A DNA stretch of 17,812 nt from contig JBBRYB010000054.1 in assembly GCA_038238115.1 (NCBI GenBank), positions 1 to 17,812 of the forward strand, written 5' to 3'. Source of the DNA: JBBRYB01 sp038238115. Lineage in GTDB: Bacteria; Actinomycetota; Actinomycetes; Propionibacteriales; Nocardioidaceae. Both the position numbers and the translations under genes were made by a program. Position 1 is the stretch's first letter. Every line of letters starts with the position of its first letter. The notes beneath the pieces are model-generated. The model worked only from the letters and a program-made list of their open reading frames with translations. It was not told the DNA's origin and made no database searches. This document shows positions 1 through 8,400 of the stretch, piece after piece.

Positions 1-87
1 CAACTGAGGCTCCTGCTCACGAGCCTCAGCGACAAGCCGCTGCGCCCGGTCCCGCAACTCCTGCGGATACTTCCTCGGTGCTGGCAT
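1..87 (-). CDS. IS3-family transposase OrfA, N-terminal fragment cut by the window edge
   Basis: Twenty-nine codons are visible, reading from ATG (85-87) towards position 1. The protein begins MPAPRKYPQELRDRAQRLVA, the typical start of IS3-family OrfA proteins: a short basic leader followed by the first helix of an HTH_28/Tnp_8-type domain. OrfA binds the element ends and, in this family, is fused to OrfB by programmed frameshift to make the active transposase. The terminal repeat at 138 supports this start. The rest of the gene lies outside the window. Confidence 0.8.
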   Translation of the reverse strand, partial: MPAPRKYPQELRDRAQRLVAEAREQEPQL

Positions 88-138
88 GAGTCCACCCTTT
101 CGTGGAATCAGACCCTCCACCAGACCCGGGGCGGTTCA
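1..138 (-). mobile_element. IS3-family insertion sequence, left end (partial)
   Basis: The minus strand begins at 138 with TGAACCGCCCCGGGTCTG, the form of terminal inverted repeat typical of IS3-family elements (TGA...CCCCGG). A transposase orfA start codon follows about 50 nt inside. The element runs off the left edge of the window, so its other end, orfB and target duplication cannot be seen. It lies about 150 bp from the broken end of the mntP remnant. The sequence between the two (139-290) shows no gene, only a GACGGCC/GGCCGTC hairpin at 263-280. Confidence 0.75.
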
Positions 139-290
139 GACCGTCGGCACACACACGCCCCGGACCCCACGAACCGCTACTTCGCCCGCGACCGCCGGCG
201 CGGAATGCCTCCCACCCGGCCAGACCGTGGATCCGGGTTGAGGAGATGTGAAGGGTTAGGTTGACGGCCGCTGGGCCGTCGTTGTGTCGC

Positions 291-513
291 GAGGATGGCG
301 ACGGCGATGTAGTCGGCGGCCGCGCCGATCGCTTGGCCGAGCGAGTGAACTCCGAGGAGCCCAACGACCGGCATCCCCATCTCGAAGGAGGAGAGGACGA
401 CGCTGATCCGGAGCCGCTCGCGGGTCGACAGGCCGCGCAGCCCGAGTGCCGCAGACACTGCGAAGGTATCGAGGCCTAGAGCGGAGAATGAGCAGTATGA
501 GCTTGAGGATCAT
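291..513 (-). pseudogene. mntP: Remnant of manganese efflux pump MntP
   Basis: The minus strand from ATG 513 reads MILKLILLIL, a typical MntP first membrane helix. The reading frame then breaks. The adjacent frame continues ALGLDTFAVSAALGLRG, which contains the family's conserved Asp in helix 1, and runs on to AADYIAVAIL. Similarity stops at about 291, well short of the roughly 190 residues of an intact pump. MntP is a multi-helix inner-membrane protein that exports Mn2+. This copy has one frameshift near 480-485 and a lost C-terminus, next to an IS3 end that may have caused the deletion. It should be non-functional. Assignment to MntP rests on recalled family motifs. Confidence 0.65.
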
Positions 514-617
514 GCGAGACTGCAACTGGCCGCGACGTTCGCTTTCAGCGATCGGGGGAAGGATGGATCGGGAAACCAGCCACCTCTCTCGTGATCGGCC
601 GAGGGACGATGGACACC

Positions 618-2306
618 ATGTCCTCTGACCACGCTCCGGGCGCCCCACTGGTCGACCGGCTGTGGACGCCTGCTGCACAGTCGGCAGCGCGCCTCGACCT
701 TGTGGCCGACGAGGAACCCGGCTCGATGCAGCACTTCACCACCGCGCTCGTGCTGGGAGATCTGTTGGCCCGGCTACATGCGACATTCCTCGTCTCCGTC
801 CTTGCGCGGTTCGAGGAATCCATCGCGCAGAGGCACTCCTACTCACTCGCACGAGCGAGTGGCGGCGGCGAGTGGCTGGCGGCTCTTGAAGACAGTGAGA
901 GTCGTCTGCGAGAGTATGAGCTGCCGCCGAATCTTCATCGCGTCGTGCGCAGGCCAGCCCGCACGCCAGCCTCAGACGAGGAGAAGGGCATCTTCCTCCC
1001 GATTGCCGGAGCGCTTGCTGACCTCGCGGCGCGCCTTCAGCACAGAGAGCCAGAACCGATCGGCAAGCGTTCTCCGAGGTCCACCTTGTTCAACCTCCTC
1101 GTCCAGGTTCGCAACAAGACAGTGCACGGCGCTTACGACTCGCGGTTCTACGCCGACCATGTTGGCGTCGTCGACTCGGCCGTGCGATGGCTCCTTCGCG
1201 AAACGCCCCTATGGGAGTTCGACCTCGTGCACATGACGACACGCGCTCGTGGACGAGTTCTGCAGGGATTTGCGCCGACGCACTCGGTGATCCTCGACGG
1301 CGACTTCAATCGAGACGATGTCATCTTCTCCATCGGCGGTGAATCGTGGCGGGCGGCCCCGCTGGTTCACGTTGCCGGCGTCGATACGTTCATCGCCAAC
1401 GGCTCATGGCGCGAGACGGGCTCCAGCGCCGAGTTCCTGTGCCATTCGCTGGCGGCGGAGAAGCCGGGTCAGGGGACGCTTCGGCTGCCGCTGCCGGCAC
1501 TGGCCCGCCCTCCTTTGCCTAGCGTCGGTCAGACGGTCGACCGCCACTATCGGATAAGCAAGATCCTCGGCGAAGGCGAGGACGCCATCGTCTACCTCGC
1601 TTGCCACACCGACGAGGGCGTCGAGTATGTGCTGAAGGCGTTCCGCCAGCCAAAAGAAGCCTTCGACCAGCGTCGAATCGAATTCGAGGCTCTACAGCGA
1701 ATCAGCCACCCAAGCGTTCCACAAGTGCACTCAATCCACAGCTGGGAGGAGCCCTTCCACCTGCGCTTGGACTACGTGCCAGGGGCTCCGCTCGAGACGA
1801 GGCGAAGCGATTTCCTGGGCAACTTGGAGGCGTCGGCCGCACTCGGCATCGCATTGGCCGAGGCCCTTCACGCAGTCCACGCTGCAGGCTTCGTGCATCG
1901 CGATATCGCGCCCGACAACATTCTTATCCCGCTTAACCCAAACGATCCGATCCGACTTGTCGACTTCGATCAGGTGGCTCGGATCGGAGCGGTGGGCTTT
2001 GCGGGAACTTCGCTCTATCGACCACCCGAAAGCGAGTCGGGAGCTCCCTGGACTGAAGCGTCGGACGTGTACTCTCTGGGCGTGGTCCTCTTTGAGCTTC
2101 TCACCGGGCGCCTGCCGTACGAGATCTGGGAGGGCGAAAACGATCGCCGACGCGTCGAGCCGTCGGCCGAGGAGCTCAACAGATTCGGCAATGTACTCGC
2201 GGTCCTGCTCCGCGCGGCCTCCTTCGATGCAGGGGCGCGCTACCCCACCGCGCTTGAGTTCGTGGAGGCCTTTCGAGACGCGACGAACTCGGTTGGGTCC
2301 GCCTAG
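618..2306 (+). CDS. Predicted HEPN-like domain fused to Ser/Thr protein kinase
   Basis: This 562-aa protein appears cytosolic, with no membrane helix or signal peptide. The C-terminal half is a Hanks-type kinase: a glycine loop (GEGEDAIVY, ~318-326), ATP-binding Lys ~340 (YVLKAF), catalytic loop HRDIAPDNIL with Asp ~429 and Asn ~434, metal-binding VDFD in place of DFG (~448-451), and SDVYSLGVVLFELLTG (helix F). The activation segment has RPPES instead of APE. The N-terminal ~300 residues carry VRNKTVHGAY (Arg ~165, His ~170), matching the RNxxxH motif of HEPN ribonuclease-type domains. A likely DNA- or protein-sensing linker follows. No PASTA or extracellular sensor domain is present. Such kinases with N-terminal HEPN-like domains are often defence-related, but that role is inference. 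Start is uncertain: ATG 618 has GAGGGA 11 nt upstream; ATG 609 and GTG 591 are in frame. Confidence 0.8.
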   Translation: MSSDHAPGAPLVDRLWTPAAQSAARLDLVADEEPGSMQHFTTALVLGDLLARLHATFLVSVLARFEESIAQRHSYSLARASGGGEWLAALEDSESRLREYELPPNLHRVVRRPARTPASDEEKGIFLPIAGALADLAARLQHREPEPIGKRSPRSTLFNLLVQVRNKTVHGAYDSRFYADHVGVVDSAVRWLLRETPLWEFDLVHMTTRARGRVLQGFAPTHSVILDGDFNRDDVIFSIGGESWRAAPLVHVAGVDTFIANGSWRETGSSAEFLCHSLAAEKPGQGTLRLPLPALARPPLPSVGQTVDRHYRISKILGEGEDAIVYLACHTDEGVEYVLKAFRQPKEAFDQRRIEFEALQRISHPSVPQVHSIHSWEEPFHLRLDYVPGAPLETRRSDFLGNLEASAALGIALAEALHAVHAAGFVHRDIAPDNILIPLNPNDPIRLVDFDQVARIGAVGFAGTSLYRPPESESGAPWTEASDVYSLGVVLFELLTGRLPYEIWEGENDRRRVEPSAEELNRFGNVLAVLLRAASFDAGARYPTALEFVEAFRDATNSVGSA

Positions 2307-2714
2307 TCTAGTGCGCAAATTCAGCCCACCTGGCCAGCAAACCCCCACAGTTGCCCGCGTCTGAGCGTCCCTCGTCAGGGTACGGATGAGGAACAGGTCA
2401 TCGAGGCCTGGGCACACCCAGGCGAAGTCCGGGCTCGTCGCAGCACTCACGACGGGCTCTGCCCGTGCCAGAGGTTTGACAGGACTGCTCAGCCGAGCTG
2501 CAGACTCCACACACTGAGCCCGTGCGGTGAGAGCCTCGACCAAGTGCCTCGGCAGGTTGGATGCCGAAGGGTGACCATCCGTCGCGTGCCGACCCTGCTG
2601 GTGACAGCCTGACCACTTGCACGTTCCAGATTCCGACGAGCGGCAACACGTTCACCCTCACCGGCTTCTTCACCCCGCGAAGCGGCTGACCTCCTTGACC
2701 GATCGCGCCGTCAT
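2307..2714. other. Gene-poor gap after the kinase gene
   Basis: No convincing gene is seen. A perfect hairpin GCCTGGG-CACA-CCCAGGC lies at 2406-2423. It has no T-run, so it is at best a weak, possibly bidirectional terminator between the convergent kinase gene and the 160-aa gene. A 42-codon ORF (ATG 2561 to TGA 2689, plus strand) ends in CTFQIPTSGNTFTLTGFF, which reads like the tail of a beta-rich protein. It has no ribosome-binding site and may be a gene remnant. Confidence 0.4.
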
Positions 2715-3197
2715 CTATCCTGCGGTTACTGTGTGCAGCGAGAAGTCGGCTCGCCGAGGCGACCAGGAGTTATCGAGTTTCGTGGCGTACTGGTCCCAGA
2801 CGGTGAGCACATCGTCGGCAATCCGGTCCAAGGCTTCGAGACTGACGTCTACGGGCATAGAGGTGCCATCGTCGTGCTTGACCCGGTGCGAACCGAAGTG
2901 CACGAGTTGGTGACTAGCCACTGCCCACACATCGATGAGGCGCTGCTTCTCAGCCGCATCGACCCGCGGCTTCCAGCCGGGTAGCACCGTGCTCGCCGCG
3001 AAGTCCTTGGCGGCAGGCTTGATTTCAAGAAACTCGATGAGCGCTCGCACATTCACAAAGAACGAGTCGAGGCACGCCTGTTGCGCCAGGGATGGCAGCG
3101 TCGGATCGTGGACCTCTCGGGGCAGTGCGTTCACCATCTCGGCGACGCGCCACGCCTCCATCATTCGGGCAAGCCGTGGTGATGGGAGGGAGACCAT
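2715..3197 (-). CDS. Uncharacterised alpha-helical protein, 160 aa
   Basis: I do not recognise a named family. The protein is predicted soluble and mostly helical, with DSFFVNVRALIEFL (~44-57) and a later WAVASHQLVHFGSHRV (~90-105). It resembles a widespread uncharacterised group of small helical proteins with a FxxxxRxLIxF helix followed by a conserved His-containing helix, possibly HEPN-like in fold. The canonical RxxxxxH motif is not clearly present. The start is well supported: a TACCCT -10 box sits exactly 6 nt upstream of the ATG, so the mRNA is probably leaderless. It faces away from tRNA-Lys and converges on the kinase gene. Function is unknown. Confidence 0.65.
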   Translation of the reverse strand: MVSLPSPRLARMMEAWRVAEMVNALPREVHDPTLPSLAQQACLDSFFVNVRALIEFLEIKPAAKDFAASTVLPGWKPRVDAAEKQRLIDVWAVASHQLVHFGSHRVKHDDGTSMPVDVSLEALDRIADDVLTVWDQYATKLDNSWSPRRADFSLHTVTAG

Positions 3198-3203
3198 GAC
3201 GCA

Positions 3204-3209
3204 AGGGTA
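3204..3209 (-). promoter_or_regulatory. -10 box for a leaderless transcript of the 160-aa gene
   Basis: On the minus strand TACCCT (TANNNT consensus) is followed by TGCGTC and then ATG. This places the transcription start on the start codon. There is no Shine-Dalgarno sequence, and no clear -35 box was seen. Confidence 0.55.
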
Positions 3210-3273
3210 TGCCGCAAACCTCTAGGAGGGCCGGTCGGTAATGGTCTAGTCGCTCCGCGGTGGATTATACCTG

Positions 3274-3346
3274 TGGGCCCCGTGGGACTCGAACCCACAA
3301 CCCGCGGATTAAAAGTCCGCTGCTCTGCCAATTGAGCTAGAGGCCC
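3274..3346 (-). tRNA. tRNA-Lys(UUU)
   Basis: A complete 73-nt cloverleaf reads on the minus strand. The acceptor is GGGCCTC paired with GGGGCCC, the D stem GCTC/GAGC, the anticodon arm GCGGA-CTTTTAA-TCCGC gives anticodon TTT, the T arm is GTGGG-TTCGAGT-CCCAC, and the discriminator base is A. CCA is not encoded. The acceptor has a U6-G67 wobble. The displaced 5' half at 14344-14386 has C6 instead, which would pair perfectly with G67. The 5' half here is therefore the version brought in by the integrated element. The integrase gene ends only 41 bp upstream in the same direction. Confidence 0.95.
3304..3330. repeat. att core, integrase-proximal copy (inside tRNA-Lys)
   Basis: This 27-bp segment is identical to 14344-14370. 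It covers the anticodon stem-loop and part of the D arm of tRNA-Lys. The similarity continues to 3346/14386 with only two mismatches. Outside 3304 (3303 C versus 14343 G) similarity stops, which marks the crossover limit on that side. Confidence 0.8.
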
Positions 3347-3387
3347 TCGCTGTGCAAACCCGCAGGTCAGGGACTCGCGCGCTCAGG

Positions 3388-4503
3388 CTAGCTGACGACG
3401 GTCTGGCCCTGGTCCGCAGGTAGTCCGCAGGAGGTTTGGAGGAACCGCTCGCGGACCTCGCCGAGGCGATCCGCCACCTGGTCGAGATCATCATCGTAGA
3501 GGTGGCCGTACAGGTCCCACGTCATGGTCGCCGAGGCATGGCCCATCATTGACTGCACGACCTTGATGTTCGCTCCTGCCTGGATCGCGAGTGAAGCCGC
3601 CGTATGCCGGAGCGAGTGCGGAACGATCCCGTTCAGACCAACGGCACGCGCGGAGGGGTCAAAGCACGCCTTGCGGAAGTTGCTGGTGCGCAGGTAACCA
3701 CCTAGTGGGGCCGTGAAGACAAGGTCATCGGGCTTGCGTCCGGCAACGTGCGCAGCCAATTCGTCTCGGAGGAAGCGGCTCAAAGGGATCTCGCGGCGCT
3801 TCCCACTCTTCGTGGTCCCGTCGCTCAGCTTTCCGCCGATCTCCGTAACGGCGTGGTCGATTACAAGCCTGGACCGGAGGAGATCGCACTGGCGGACGGT
3901 CAGGCCCACTGCCTCGCCCCAGCGCAGCCCGCCGTAACCAAGCACCCGAATCAGGAGCGCGTATGGCCCGGCGGCCTCGGCCAGGGCCTCGAGCTGGGCG
4001 ATGGTCAAGTACTCGCGAGTCGACTGCGGGGTTTTGGGCAGTTCGACGCTATGGGCTGGGCTGACAGCCAGATTCCTTGCTTTGACGGCCGTGTCCAGTA
4101 CACCTTTGAGTACCAGGTATGCCTGCCGCGTTCTGGAGGCTGACAAGCCGCCTGAGGCCAGTTGCGAGACCCATGCTTCGATGTCCGCCGTGGTGATGGC
4201 GGATACGGCCGCGTCACGCCAGCGCGGAAGCACGTGAGTCTCCAGCAGACTCTGATACCCCACCAGCGTTTTGCGCTTCACCCTCGACGTCTTCACCTGG
4301 AGCCAAACCGGTGCCAGCGCCCCGATCGTCGATCGACCGGCCTTTGGGTCGACGTACTGGCCTGTGACGACGCTCGTAGTCACCTCATCGAGCCACCGCT
4401 GGGCGTCGATCTTCCTATCGAAGTGCCTTGCATGCTCCTTGCCGCTCCTGTCCCGGTAACGCGCTCGCCAACGGCCGTCTGGGCGCTTCTGAATGCTTGC
4501 CAC
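3388..4503 (-). CDS. int: Tyrosine-recombinase integrase of the tRNA-Lys element
   Basis: This 371-aa phage-type integrase carries out insertion and excision by strand exchange through a 3'-phosphotyrosine intermediate. Residues 1-60 form an AP2-like arm-binding domain (RPDGRWRARYRD, HARHFDRK). Residues ~60-150 are the SAM-like core-binding domain. Residues ~165-345 are catalytic with all key residues present: Arg194 (GGLRWGEAVGL), Lys232, His296 and Arg299 (HSLRH), His322 (MMGHAS) and nucleophile Tyr332 (WDLYGHLY). The start is GTG 4503, with GGAG 7 nt upstream. It lies 41 bp from the tRNA attachment site, and its last ~30 codons contain two 11-bp-spaced putative arm sites. Length is normal for actinobacterial integrases. 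Confidence 0.95.
   Translation of the reverse strand: MASIQKRPDGRWRARYRDRSGKEHARHFDRKIDAQRWLDEVTTSVVTGQYVDPKAGRSTIGALAPVWLQVKTSRVKRKTLVGYQSLLETHVLPRWRDAAVSAITTADIEAWVSQLASGGLSASRTRQAYLVLKGVLDTAVKARNLAVSPAHSVELPKTPQSTREYLTIAQLEALAEAAGPYALLIRVLGYGGLRWGEAVGLTVRQCDLLRSRLVIDHAVTEIGGKLSDGTTKSGKRREIPLSRFLRDELAAHVAGRKPDDLVFTAPLGGYLRTSNFRKACFDPSARAVGLNGIVPHSLRHTAASLAIQAGANIKVVQSMMGHASATMTWDLYGHLYDDDLDQVADRLGEVRERFLQTSCGLPADQGQTVVS
3411..3429 (+). repeat. Putative integrase arm-type sites, int side (2 copies)
   Basis: GGTCCGCA at 3411 and AGTCCGCA at 3422 are in the same orientation and start exactly 11 bp apart, one helical turn. They lie about 81 bp inside the att core, within the 3' end of int. Three matching repeats with the same 11-bp period occur at the other end of the element. 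Confidence 0.5.
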
Positions 4504-4505
4504 CT

Positions 4506-4636
<131 letters not shown>

Positions 4637-4650
4637 GGCCGCTCCTTCCC

Positions 4651-4668
4651 GGGTCACCATGGTGACCC
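4651..4668. promoter_or_regulatory. 18-bp perfect palindrome between excisionase and integrase genes
   Basis: GGGTCACCA/TGGTGACCC is perfectly self-complementary. It lies just upstream of the strong ribosome-binding site at 4642-4649 and 20 bp after the end of the excisionase gene. Position and symmetry fit an operator for a dimeric regulator controlling int expression, or an mRNA processing/attenuation signal. No protein partner is identified. Confidence 0.4.
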
Positions 4669-4688
4669 ATCGACCCCGACAACGTCAC

Positions 4689-4931
4689 TCACAAACTCAT
4701 ACGTTGTGGCGATCCCGAGTCGGGTCGGCGTCCCTGTTCGGCGCGCCACAGGACGAGGTCGGTATGCCAGTAGCGGACGTGGCGCTGGACTTTGAAGCTG
4801 AATGGCCCTGTGCCGCAGTAGCGCCAGTAGCGCAAGGTGGCGACAGGCACGCGCAGGAAGGCGGCGGCTTCCTCGATGCTGAGCATCTCGTCGTTCTCGT
4901 GGTGGTCGTCGTGCTGGGGCGCTGTGGTCAT
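4689..4931 (-). CDS. xis: Small HTH DNA-binding protein, probable excisionase
   Basis: This 80-aa protein has a MerR-type/HTH_17 winged helix: MLSIEEAAAFLRVPVATLRYW (~16-36) followed by a wing (GPFSFKVQRHVRYWHTDLV). That is the usual form of actinobacterial excisionases encoded next to integrases. It should bend DNA at the att arms and favour excision, and may also repress int. ATG 4931 is preceded by AAGGAGA at good spacing. It is co-directional with int, 186 bp upstream of it; the gap is filled by a palindrome and the decayed int copy. Family assignment is firm. The excisionase role is inferred from size and position. Confidence 0.8.
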   Translation of the reverse strand: MTTAPQHDDHHENDEMLSIEEAAAFLRVPVATLRYWRYCGTGPFSFKVQRHVRYWHTDLVLWRAEQGRRPDSGSPQRMSL

Positions 4932-5410
4932 GTGCTTCTCCTTGTCGGTCGTGTTGTTGAATCAAGCGCGCTGTGGGGTTGGAGTGGACATCGCCGTCTC
5001 AGCCTCGTGGCCGTGGCTCACCAACCTCGGGCTGTTCTGGGTCTGCCTATCCCAGGACAGGGTGGGGGACTCGCTCGGTCTCGCCCTCGGCGATTGTGAG
5101 GTCGGGGTCACCGTCGGTAGGACTGTTCAGGCGTTTATGGTCGAACGTGTCGGCACCTCTTCCATGGCTAGCTCACTACCGCGTCATAGGCGTCCGACGG
5201 GTCCACTATTGGTCACGCATGCCCAACAAATTTCATCTGTAGCGGGGCCGTTCATGTCCACGGGCGTGTCAGGGGTGGTCGTGGCGCTCGTTTCGGACGA
5301 GGCGGCGTGGCACCCGTGAGCAAGGCTGGTGAGCCTTCGCCGCGTGGCTGCCCGCGGTGCCCGGCCGCCCAGATCGGACAGCGCGGCCGAGTCCGGTCGT
5401 TGGGGACCGG
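4932..5410. other. Gene-poor gap between relaxase and excisionase genes
   Basis: No gene with an acceptable start was found. One open frame on the minus strand (about 5055-5189) encodes ~45 codons containing DPDLTIAEGETERVPHP. It is bounded by stops and lacks a start codon, so it may be a remnant. The gap should hold the xis promoter. No clear -10/-35 pair or strong terminator hairpin was seen. Confidence 0.35.
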
Positions 5411-8400
5411 TTATCGTTCGATGCCTCGCCCGTGGTCGAGCGCGGGGTGGTGGCCGGGGTGGCTCGGCCCGATCCGGTGGGCCTGCTGTTGGCGCCCCCA
5501 ACGCAGCTGGGCTTCGCGGGCTGCGGTCTGGCTTTGGGCGGCCCGGTCGGCGGCCCACTGGCCGTGTTCGGCCTTGAGACCATCAGAGGGGAGTGCGCGG
5601 ATGACCGGCTCGTTCCGGAGACGGTCGACCTGTGCCGTGGCAGTCGTCAGGTCGCGCTCGACGATGGCCAGTTCATCGGTGACGGTGGTGAGCCGCTGGC
5701 CCGGGTCGGCGACATGGGCGGCGCGGCCGTACGGGCGTAGCTCGTTGTAGAGCGTGGTGTCGAGTCGGGTGCGAGCCTTCTTGGCAACCTCGAACGCTGT
5801 CCACGCGGTGCGCTCAGCCCGACGGACAGCGTCGGCGTCCGGGTGGGCCTCGGCCACTTGGCGGGTGGCGTAAGCGTGGATCTGCTCCTTGACCCGGCGT
5901 CCGTGCAGCCACTCGACCTGTCGGGCGAGCTCGGCCGGATCGGTCGGCAGGTCGGGGTGGACCGGATGCCAACGCTGCGTGAACGCCGTCAGGTCGTCGG
6001 TGGCGGCGTGGACCTGCCGACGGCGCTGACCGAACCGTCCCGCACCTTGGTCAACGACACCGGCTGCCTGTTGCGCCTGCGACAGGTCCTGGCTCCACGC
6101 GGCCCAGACCCGGGTCTGCAGATCGGCCGCCTGCGAGTTCAGCATGGTGTCGAGGTCGGCGACAACATGGTGCGCCTGGCGCCATGTGGTCTCGGCGAGC
6201 GACTGTTCGGCGCGTAGCCGCTCCCGGGTTGGGGCGAAGCGGGTACGGATCGCGGCAACCTGCTGCAGGGTGTCACGCTCACCGGTCAGATGCTGGTGGT
6301 GCTCGGTGAGGTCGGCCTGCTGGATCCACGTCACCCGCAGCTCGGCCAGCACCTGGTCGAGCCGGCGGACCGGCGTCTGTGAGCCGTAACAGTCGACGTC
6401 CTCGCCTGCCCGCGCAGCGGCGACGGTCGGTCCGAGGTCCGCTCGGTCTCGGCTGAAGGCGTCGTCCCACTGGCGTCGGGCGTCGTTGACGTCGTCGGCG
6501 ACGATGTGGGTGACGTTTTGGTGGCGGCCGCGGGTCATCGCGACGTACGCCGATGCCGCGCTGGTGTGCTCGCCAAGCAGCAGGTGGCCGGTGCCCGTGG
6601 TCTCGCCCTGGGCGCCGTAGACCGTGGTGGCGTAGGCCAGCTCGACATGCTCACGCACGTACCCGGCGAGGACAGCGCGCTCGTCGGTGGCTCGGCGACC
6701 ACGAAGCGTCAGGCTGCCATCAGCGCCGGCGGCGGTGACGGCCCAGGTGTCGCGGTTGGCCACGCCGAGGTCACGGTCGTTGAGCCGGGTGGCGACCCGG
6801 TCACCGACGCCGATCCGCTCACCCGCCCTGGTGACCACGGCTTGGCAGTCATCGACGTGACCGACGGCGACGAGCCGGTCACGGATCGCCCCGTTCAACG
6901 CGGCTGCCTGCTCACGTGTGTCTGCCATCAGCAGGGTGCTAGCCGTGTCCCGGTGGCGGGTGACGATGGCATCGGCGGCGACCTGGGCCAAAGTCTGGGT
7001 GCGTTCAGCCTCGCTGCCGTAGATGCGGATCTGGTTACGGCGCAACAGCGCGCCCCACACCTCACCGACACTCCCACCAGGACGCTCGTCACTGTCCTCG
7101 CCGGGTATGCCGTACATCGCCGCGCCGGTGCGCAGAGCCAGGCTGATCGCGGCGTACTCCGGATCGCTGAAGCGGTGCACGACGCCGAGGTCGACGTGAG
7201 CCTCCCGCGTGACCCAAGAAGCGGCGATGTCGAGGATCCCGCCGCGCCCCACGGCCGGAAGTTGGTGCCGGTCGCCCAGGAACGCGACCCGGGCGTCCAT
7301 CTCGTCGGCGACCGTGAGCAGCGCCTTCGCGGTGTCCTGGTCGAGCATCCCGGCCTCATCGACAAGCAGCAGGTCGCCGGGAGCGAGGAGGGCTTCGGCG
7401 GCGGGTGTGGCGGACTGGCGGGTCCAGCGGCCGGCGTCGTCCCACCGGAACCCGTGCTGATGGACCAGCCACGCGACCGACCCCGCCTGGCCCACCGCGC
7501 GGGCGGCAACCTGGGCAGCCTTCAACGTCGGGGTGACCACCAGCATCCGGTGTCCCCGCGCCTCCACGCCGGACTTGGCCGCGGCCAGCGTGGTGGTCTT
7601 GCCGGCGCCCGCGGCTCCCTCGACGACCATCAGCTTGGCCTGGCCGGCGAGGACCGCGACAGCCGCCCGCTGTGCGTCGTCCACACCCTCGACCGGTGGG
7701 AGGGCTGCCGGCTCAACCGATGCCTCGGCCCGGGACGCCAGGCGGGTGACGATGTCGGCCTCCACACCGAGCACATGAGCTGAGGACAGGGAGCGGACGT
7801 GCTCAGCAACATCCGACCGGTCCAGCAGCGGCACGCACGCCTCGATGACGCGAGCGGTGAGGTCCTCGGCCAGCTCGGTCCGGACCGCAGCCTCACCCAC
7901 CAGGCCGGTCGCCGCGATCTGCTTCTCCACCTCACCCCGGATGTCGGCGGAGTTCCACGCCGACCGCCGCGCCCCAAGACGCGTCAGCACGGTCTCGACA
8001 TCGGCCTGACGGTCGAGGGCACCCACCGACGGCCCGCCGACGACGATCTGAAGGCCGGGCTGCGGGACGGGGGCGCGGAAGCCGAGGTCGTGGAGCTGCT
8101 GGTTCCAGTGGGCGAGCATCGTGGCGCCGTCGGTGGGGATGATCTTGTCGGGGCGGGCGTCTTTCCATGCCCGCCGGTCCCACGACCGCCGCACTACCGG
8201 CCCCGGCTCCTGACCGGGGTTAGCGGCACGCCACTCGGCCTCGTACCGGTCGATGTTCCTGCCGATCTGCGCCGCCCGCTCACTGAACCCGCCCACGTAC
8301 GGCGCCAGCTCAGCCACCTCGCACGTCGACGGGTCGAGTGTGAACCCGGCTGCCGCCAGCGCGGCCCGGAAGCCGGGGTCGGTCATCACGGCGGCGTGCC

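Noticed and set aside
514..600. yybP-ykoY manganese riboswitch upstream of the mntP remnant
   Set aside because: I looked for the conserved elements on the minus strand and could not find them.
1731..2543. Minus-strand open frame of 270 codons overlapping the kinase 3' half
   Set aside because: It lies mainly antisense to conserved kinase motifs, and the part beyond 2306 has no motif or start support.
6506..7783. Long plus-strand open frame of 425 codons opposite the relaxase gene
   Set aside because: It is an antisense shadow of high-GC coding DNA. The minus-strand frame has clear relaxase and helicase motifs through this region, and the plus-strand protein matches no motif.
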